In this document: piece by piece, positions 60,293 to 64,000 of the stretch | Layout: each line of letters begins with the position of its first letter | Numbering within the stretch: position 1 is the first letter of the stretch | NCBI RefSeq assembly: GCF_004799665.1 | Contig: NZ_CP031310.1 | Span: 2,658,887 to 2,722,886, forward strand | DNA: 64,000 bases | Reading direction: 5' to 3' | Origin: Halapricum salinum | Lineage (GTDB): Archaea; Halobacteriota; Halobacteria; Halobacteriales; Haloarculaceae | Position numbers and translations under genes: made by a program | The notes under the pieces: generated by a model | Told to the model about the DNA's origin: nothing | What the model saw: the letters and a program-made list of their open reading frames with translations, nothing else | The model's database searches: none

Positions 60293-62016
60293 TTCCGGCG
60301 GAGCGGTGGAATCTTCTTGTTAGCGATCCTGACACGCGTGCCCTCAGCGTTCGCAATGAGGTTTCGACCCCGGCGATCGAATCGGATGTCGCCGACGGTG
60401 ACGCTCCCGCCGTCTTCGGGCATGGCGGCGACCCCGAGCGTCTCGTTGTTCCGCGAGACTGCAATCTCGAAGTCGGTCCCGGCTGGCCGGAGCGTGATCG
60501 AGCGATTGGCGATGATGGCCTCGGCGGTCGCCGGTTCGGACGTGTAGGCGAGTCGCGGCTGGCTATCCGGCGGGTACAGAGAGACACGGTACGTCTGTTC
60601 GCCACCGACGACGGTCCAGGTCGTTCGGGTCACCCAGACGGTTTCACGCCAGCCGACTCCGCCCACGCGGACGCGGGCGACGCCGGACTGAGCCAGCCGA
60701 TCGGCCGTGGTGTGAACGTCCCAGACGTGTCGGCGCTCACTGGTGACGATCACGCCGCTGGTCTCGACGGCTGTCTGGGCCTCGATCTGGGGGAGGTCCA
60801 CAAGCGGCACCTCGACGCTGTAGAGTTGATCGGTGACGTTCTCGGCGTAGCCGATCTGGTAATCCCGTACTTCGACCGGGTCGTTCGGCAGGTCGGTCCC
60901 CTCGAACGTCGTCGTGTTCAGCGCCACGCCTGCCAGTGCACACGAGAGCACGACCGTCACGAGGCCAGTCCTCGCGAGGGTCGACTTCGACGGCACGGAC
61001 TCCCCGGTCGGTACCAACGGTTCGCGCTCGCCGATCGCGAGGACGACGACCGTCGCGACCCCGAAGACGAGCGCCACGCCGGCGGCCCGATGGAGGACGA
61101 ACTGGCCGTCGCCGGCCGGCCAGTATACCAACCAGAGTTGCTGGACCAGCCCATACGTGAGAACGGCGCCGAAGACCAGGCTACGGGACGGCGAACTCTC
61201 CCGTCTACGGAGATACGCGACGGCGACCAGCACACCGACGAGAAAGCCGAGAAAGTGACCGATCGCCGAGATGTCCGCGAACCAGACGGTCCTGGTCCCG
61301 AGCCCGCCCGTTGCGAACGCGCTCACGGGTGTCGTGAACGCGTTGTACAACAGTCGCAGCACGTCGGTGGCCAGGAGGGCGGCGACGGCCGAGAGCGGTC
61401 GCACGAGCAGCGCGAATCCCGCGAGCGCGTACACCACGCCCGAGAAGCCGATGATGGGTCCGGGGGTCGCCACGGTCAGCGCCAGCCCGGACAGCAGGAT
61501 CACGAGGAAGATTGCGAGCGGTCGTCCGTACGGACTGCTCCGCCAGTCTCCCCCTGCCTGTGTACCCCGCTGATGGGGGAAGTGGCCGACTGCGTACTCA
61601 CAGATGGCACCGAAGACGACGAGCGAGATTGCGTTGCCCAGCAAGTGGTTGAAGTTCTGGTGGGAGAACGCGGCAGTGACGATCCCCAGCGGGTACTCGA
61701 AGGAATAGGCGACGAACGGGTACGTGACCGGTGCTTGCGGGTCGAAGATGTCGCCGCTGTAGGCTCCCTGGACGAACAGATAGACGGCCAGCAGGAACGC
61801 GACCGTCAGCAGTGTTCCCCAGGGAACCCCGAGGAGGAGCCGCGAGCGAAGGCGGCGAGCGATCGCTCCGTTCGGTCCATGCTGTCGGTATAACACGCCG
61901 ATCGAAAGCATAGCGACTACAACGACCAGCAGTTGCAGGGGCCAGGGCGGCACCCCGTCCATGATCGCCCGACGGAGAAATCCAACGACCAGCGGGATGT
62001 CCACCGAGATGCTCAT
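60289..62016 (-). CDS. Rhomboid family intramembrane serine protease with large C-terminal domain
   Basis: A 575-aa membrane protein. After two N-terminal helices, the rhomboid core is visible: FSHQNFNHLLGN (117-128) with the H-x-x-x-N elements, GFSG with the nucleophile Ser192, and AIGHFLG with the catalytic His254. It cuts membrane proteins inside the membrane. Past about residue 360 a further 200 residues form an extracellular beta domain (YSVEVPLVDLPQIEAQ; YRVSLYPPDSQP) with N-glycosylation sites, an addition not found in the minimal rhomboid. Its role is unknown. Confidence 0.88.
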   Translation of the reverse strand: MSISVDIPLVVGFLRRAIMDGVPPWPLQLLVVVVAMLSIGVLYRQHGPNGAIARRLRSRLLLGVPWGTLLTVAFLLAVYLFVQGAYSGDIFDPQAPVTYPFVAYSFEYPLGIVTAAFSHQNFNHLLGNAISLVVFGAICEYAVGHFPHQRGTQAGGDWRSSPYGRPLAIFLVILLSGLALTVATPGPIIGFSGVVYALAGFALLVRPLSAVAALLATDVLRLLYNAFTTPVSAFATGGLGTRTVWFADISAIGHFLGFLVGVLVAVAYLRRRESSPSRSLVFGAVLTYGLVQQLWLVYWPAGDGQFVLHRAAGVALVFGVATVVVLAIGEREPLVPTGESVPSKSTLARTGLVTVVLSCALAGVALNTTTFEGTDLPNDPVEVRDYQIGYAENVTDQLYSVEVPLVDLPQIEAQTAVETSGVIVTSERRHVWDVHTTADRLAQSGVARVRVGGVGWRETVWVTRTTWTVVGGEQTYRVSLYPPDSQPRLAYTSEPATAEAIIANRSITLRPAGTDFEIAVSRNNETLGVAAMPEDGGSVTVGDIRFDRRGRNLIANAEGTRVRIANKKIPPLRRN

Positions 62017-62080
62017 GAGCGTGTGTTTGGGGCCGGCGGCTTAGGCGTAGCGCTCGCGAACGTGACGCCGACGTTCGGTC

Positions 62081-62986
62081 TCACGCCCGTTCGCGATCTT
62101 CGTCGGAGTGGGCCCGGACCCACAGCTCGCCGATCCGCGAGAGCCGCGTCCGGTAGGACTTGCCGTGTGATTCCTGTTCGATGTAGCCTTTGCCGCCGGG
62201 ACCGAGGCGGTCGACGTTGTACAGCACCTTCGAGCGGAAGCTGTCGGTGTACTCCTCGCCGAGTTCGCGGGCCAGCCCCTGGGCCAGCTCGGAGACGGAC
62301 TCGAACTCCCCGTGCTCGCCGAGCGTGAACAGGATGAGTTCCTCGAAGGGTTTGACGTTCGAGAACGAGGCGACGGGCAACTCGACGACGTACGAGCCGT
62401 CAATCTCGGTCGCACCGATGGTCGTCCCGCGCTCGTCGAACTCCGCGAGCAGGTCACGGGCGTCACCGAGCCACTCGTCGATGCGGTCGTCGTCGATCTC
62501 CCGCTGGAGGTCCGCGAGCAGGTCGATCCCCTGGCGGAGCTCCTCGGCGAGTTCGGTTTCGAGGTACTTCTCGGGGGCGGTGTAGTAGGTGTGGATGCGG
62601 TCGCGGTCGCCCTCGCGTTCGACCATGATCGAGTGGGCCGCGGTGGCAAAGGCAAAGGAGACGGGGCGGGGCATCGCGGAGATGTTGACCCACACTTCGG
62701 CGTCTTCGCCACGGTCGAGTTCGGCGTTGATCAGCGCGTAGGCCTGCTCGAAGGCCGCGTCGTAGTCGTAGACGTCTTCGAGGGCGATACGTTCGGTTTC
62801 GGCACCCAGGAGGTTCCGAAAGTCGGTCTCGAGCTGGGCGGCGATCTGCTGGGAGTACTCGACGTTGGCCTCGCTGCCGACCGCGCCCTCCAGCAGTATG
62901 GCGCGGTCCACGTCGAGTTGCTCGCGCACCAGGGGCGCGATCAGCCGGTCGTAGTCGAACCCGACCGGCACGATGTGGGTGTGCAT
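62081..62986 (-). CDS. HFX_2341/DUF6293 family regulator with CARF-like domain
   Basis: A 301-aa protein starting MHTHIVPVGFDYDRLI. The first 140 residues look like a Rossmann-type CARF-related domain, with WVNISAMPRPVSFAFATAAHS in the place of the nucleotide-sensing G/S-x-M motif. The last 80 residues are a winged helix-turn-helix (FEELILFTLGEHGEFESVSELAQGLA; SKVLYNVDRLGPGGKGYIE). Members of this haloarchaeal family are called transcriptional regulators; the ligand is unknown. No CRISPR or cas gene is in the window. The gene is divergent from dnaG. Confidence 0.85.
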   Translation of the reverse strand: MHTHIVPVGFDYDRLIAPLVREQLDVDRAILLEGAVGSEANVEYSQQIAAQLETDFRNLLGAETERIALEDVYDYDAAFEQAYALINAELDRGEDAEVWVNISAMPRPVSFAFATAAHSIMVEREGDRDRIHTYYTAPEKYLETELAEELRQGIDLLADLQREIDDDRIDEWLGDARDLLAEFDERGTTIGATEIDGSYVVELPVASFSNVKPFEELILFTLGEHGEFESVSELAQGLARELGEEYTDSFRSKVLYNVDRLGPGGKGYIEQESHGKSYRTRLSRIGELWVRAHSDEDRERA

Positions 62987-63208
62987 ACACGAGGGGTGGG
63001 GCGGTGTTTATAAAAATCACCAGTCTTCGAGCGGTGGGCCGATTCGAGACGGTCTCGTGTACCGGTCGGGAAGCGACTGCGCCCCCAGAGGTGGCGTCAA
63101 TTCGGGGGAGCCGGTCACGACAGGTATTTGCCACGGGCAACCGTACCATCCTGGCGTCCATGAGCACATTCATGGCAGCATTCACGGGCCAGTCGGCCCA
63201 GATCATCA

Positions 63209-64000
63209 ATGCAGGATTCAGCGAAATATCTCATTCACGCACAGATCACCGCCAACGGGGTGGTCGAACGAAGTGACGTCGTCGGTGCGATCTTCGGTCA
63301 GACCGAGGGACTGCTCGGAGACGAACTGGAGATCCGCGAGCTACAGGAGTCCTCGAAGCTCGGCCGGATAGACGTCGAGATCGACTCGGAGGGCGGCAAG
63401 TCCTTCGGCGACGTAACCATCGCCAGCGGTCTGGATCGCGTCGAGACGGCTATCTTGGCCGCGAGCCTGGAGACGATCGAGCGCGTCGGCCCCTGTCGCG
63501 CGACGGCCGAGGTCGTCGACCTCGAAGACGTTCGGCAGGCCAAGCGACGGGAGGTCGTCGAGCGCGCGACCAGTCTGCTGGAGGAGTTCGACGACTCCGT
63601 GCTGTCGAGCCAGGAGCTGATCGAGGCGGTTCGGCGGCGGGCCCGAACCGAGCGGATCACCGAGTTCGAGGGCTATCCCGCCGGACCGCGCGCGGCCGAC
63701 AGCGACGCGATCATCGTCGTCGAAGGGCGGGCTGACGTACTCCAACTGCTCCAGTACGGGATCAAAAACGCCGTGGCGGTCGAGGGGACCGACGTGCCCG
63801 AAGCGATCGCGCGCCTGACGAGCGAGCGGACGGTCACGGCGTTTCTCGACGGCGACCGCGGGGGGGAACTCATCCTCAAAGAGCTGGCACAGGTCGGTAA
63901 CGTCGATTACGTGGCGTTCGCGCCGGCGGGCACGTCCGTCGAGGATCTCTCCCGTGAGGACGTCATGGCGGCGCTCCGGGAGAAGGTCGAGTTCGAGAAA
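63209..64000 (+). CDS. dnaG: DnaG primase, 5' part (runs off window)
   Basis: From ATG 63209 an open frame runs to the last base; 264 codons are visible. It begins MQDSAKYLIHAQITANGVVERSD, the normal archaeal DnaG N-terminus, and holds the TOPRIM domain: AIIVVEGRADVLQLLQYG (about 168-185) with the catalytic Glu, and TVTAFLDGDRGGELILKEL with the D-x-D motif (about 208-226). Archaeal DnaG is a Toprim primase and also a core part of the RNA exosome. The C-terminal part is missing. Confidence 0.93.
   Translation, partial: MQDSAKYLIHAQITANGVVERSDVVGAIFGQTEGLLGDELEIRELQESSKLGRIDVEIDSEGGKSFGDVTIASGLDRVETAILAASLETIERVGPCRATAEVVDLEDVRQAKRREVVERATSLLEEFDDSVLSSQELIEAVRRRARTERITEFEGYPAGPRAADSDAIIVVEGRADVLQLLQYGIKNAVAVEGTDVPEAIARLTSERTVTAFLDGDRGGELILKELAQVGNVDYVAFAPAGTSVEDLSREDVMAALREKVEFEK

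Overview
The window is a GC-rich chromosomal segment of a haloarchaeon (class Halobacteria). The evidence is the strongly acidic proteome, the many leaderless genes with a TATA-like element about 25-30 bases before the start codon, and a clearly archaeal gene set: phosphomevalonate decarboxylase, archaeal MptE, Dph2, an MBF1 homologue, a METTL5-type methyltransferase, DnaG, TFB-like cyclin folds, a HalX response regulator and HFX_2341-type regulators. I cannot fix the genus. I see no rRNA, tRNA, CRISPR array or intact insertion sequence; the segment is mostly ordinary core genome with a few islands of odd non-coding DNA.

Layout. Positions 1-9.4 kb hold housekeeping and small-molecule genes: a universal stress protein, a YjbQ-type protein, TrmJ overlapping a conserved partner, a lipoprotein, a folP-mptE pterin pair, an F420-dependent oxidoreductase, an SDR and a glutaredoxin. 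At 9.4-19.3 kb there are stress and redox genes (MsrB, DpsA, Hsp20, a small FAD protein), a 50-aa protein behind two DtxR/IdeR-like palindromes, coiled-coil proteins and an MBL-fold hydrolase. The 9.4-19.3 kb stretch also holds three unusual non-coding elements: a 57-bp hairpin repeat, a duplicated gene end and a dense hairpin cluster. At 19.3-27.2 kb metabolic genes dominate: an aminotransferase, a UbiA prenyltransferase, an IMPDH/GMPR-family enzyme, a formyl-THF cyclo-ligase homologue, a LolA-like lipoprotein and a GH13 glycosidase.

Positions 27.3-34.5 kb form a transglutaminase / small membrane protein / DUF58 / polytopic membrane protein operon that converges on a moxR ATPase gene. Next comes a 587-aa protein that appears to carry two TFB-like cores and no zinc ribbon, then a HalX response regulator and MBF1. 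Positions 38-46 kb carry a DUF502 membrane protein, an acetyltransferase, an HD phosphohydrolase, a LysE exporter, a PAC2 protein, an NSUN-type RNA methyltransferase with a translationally coupled partner, mvaD and an NDH-2-like flavoprotein.

Positions 46-54 kb hold a ParA-CheW operon, an XRE regulator, a low-GC lipoprotein island, an EF-hand-like membrane protein, dph2 and a Tat-exported protein. Positions 54-59.6 kb are a signalling block: two PAS histidine kinases, a stand-alone receiver and a receiver-kinase hybrid, none with a DNA-binding output domain. The end holds a METTL5-like methyltransferase, a rhomboid protease with a large C-terminal domain, an HFX_2341/DUF6293 regulator with a CARF-like domain, and the 5' part of dnaG, cut by the window edge.
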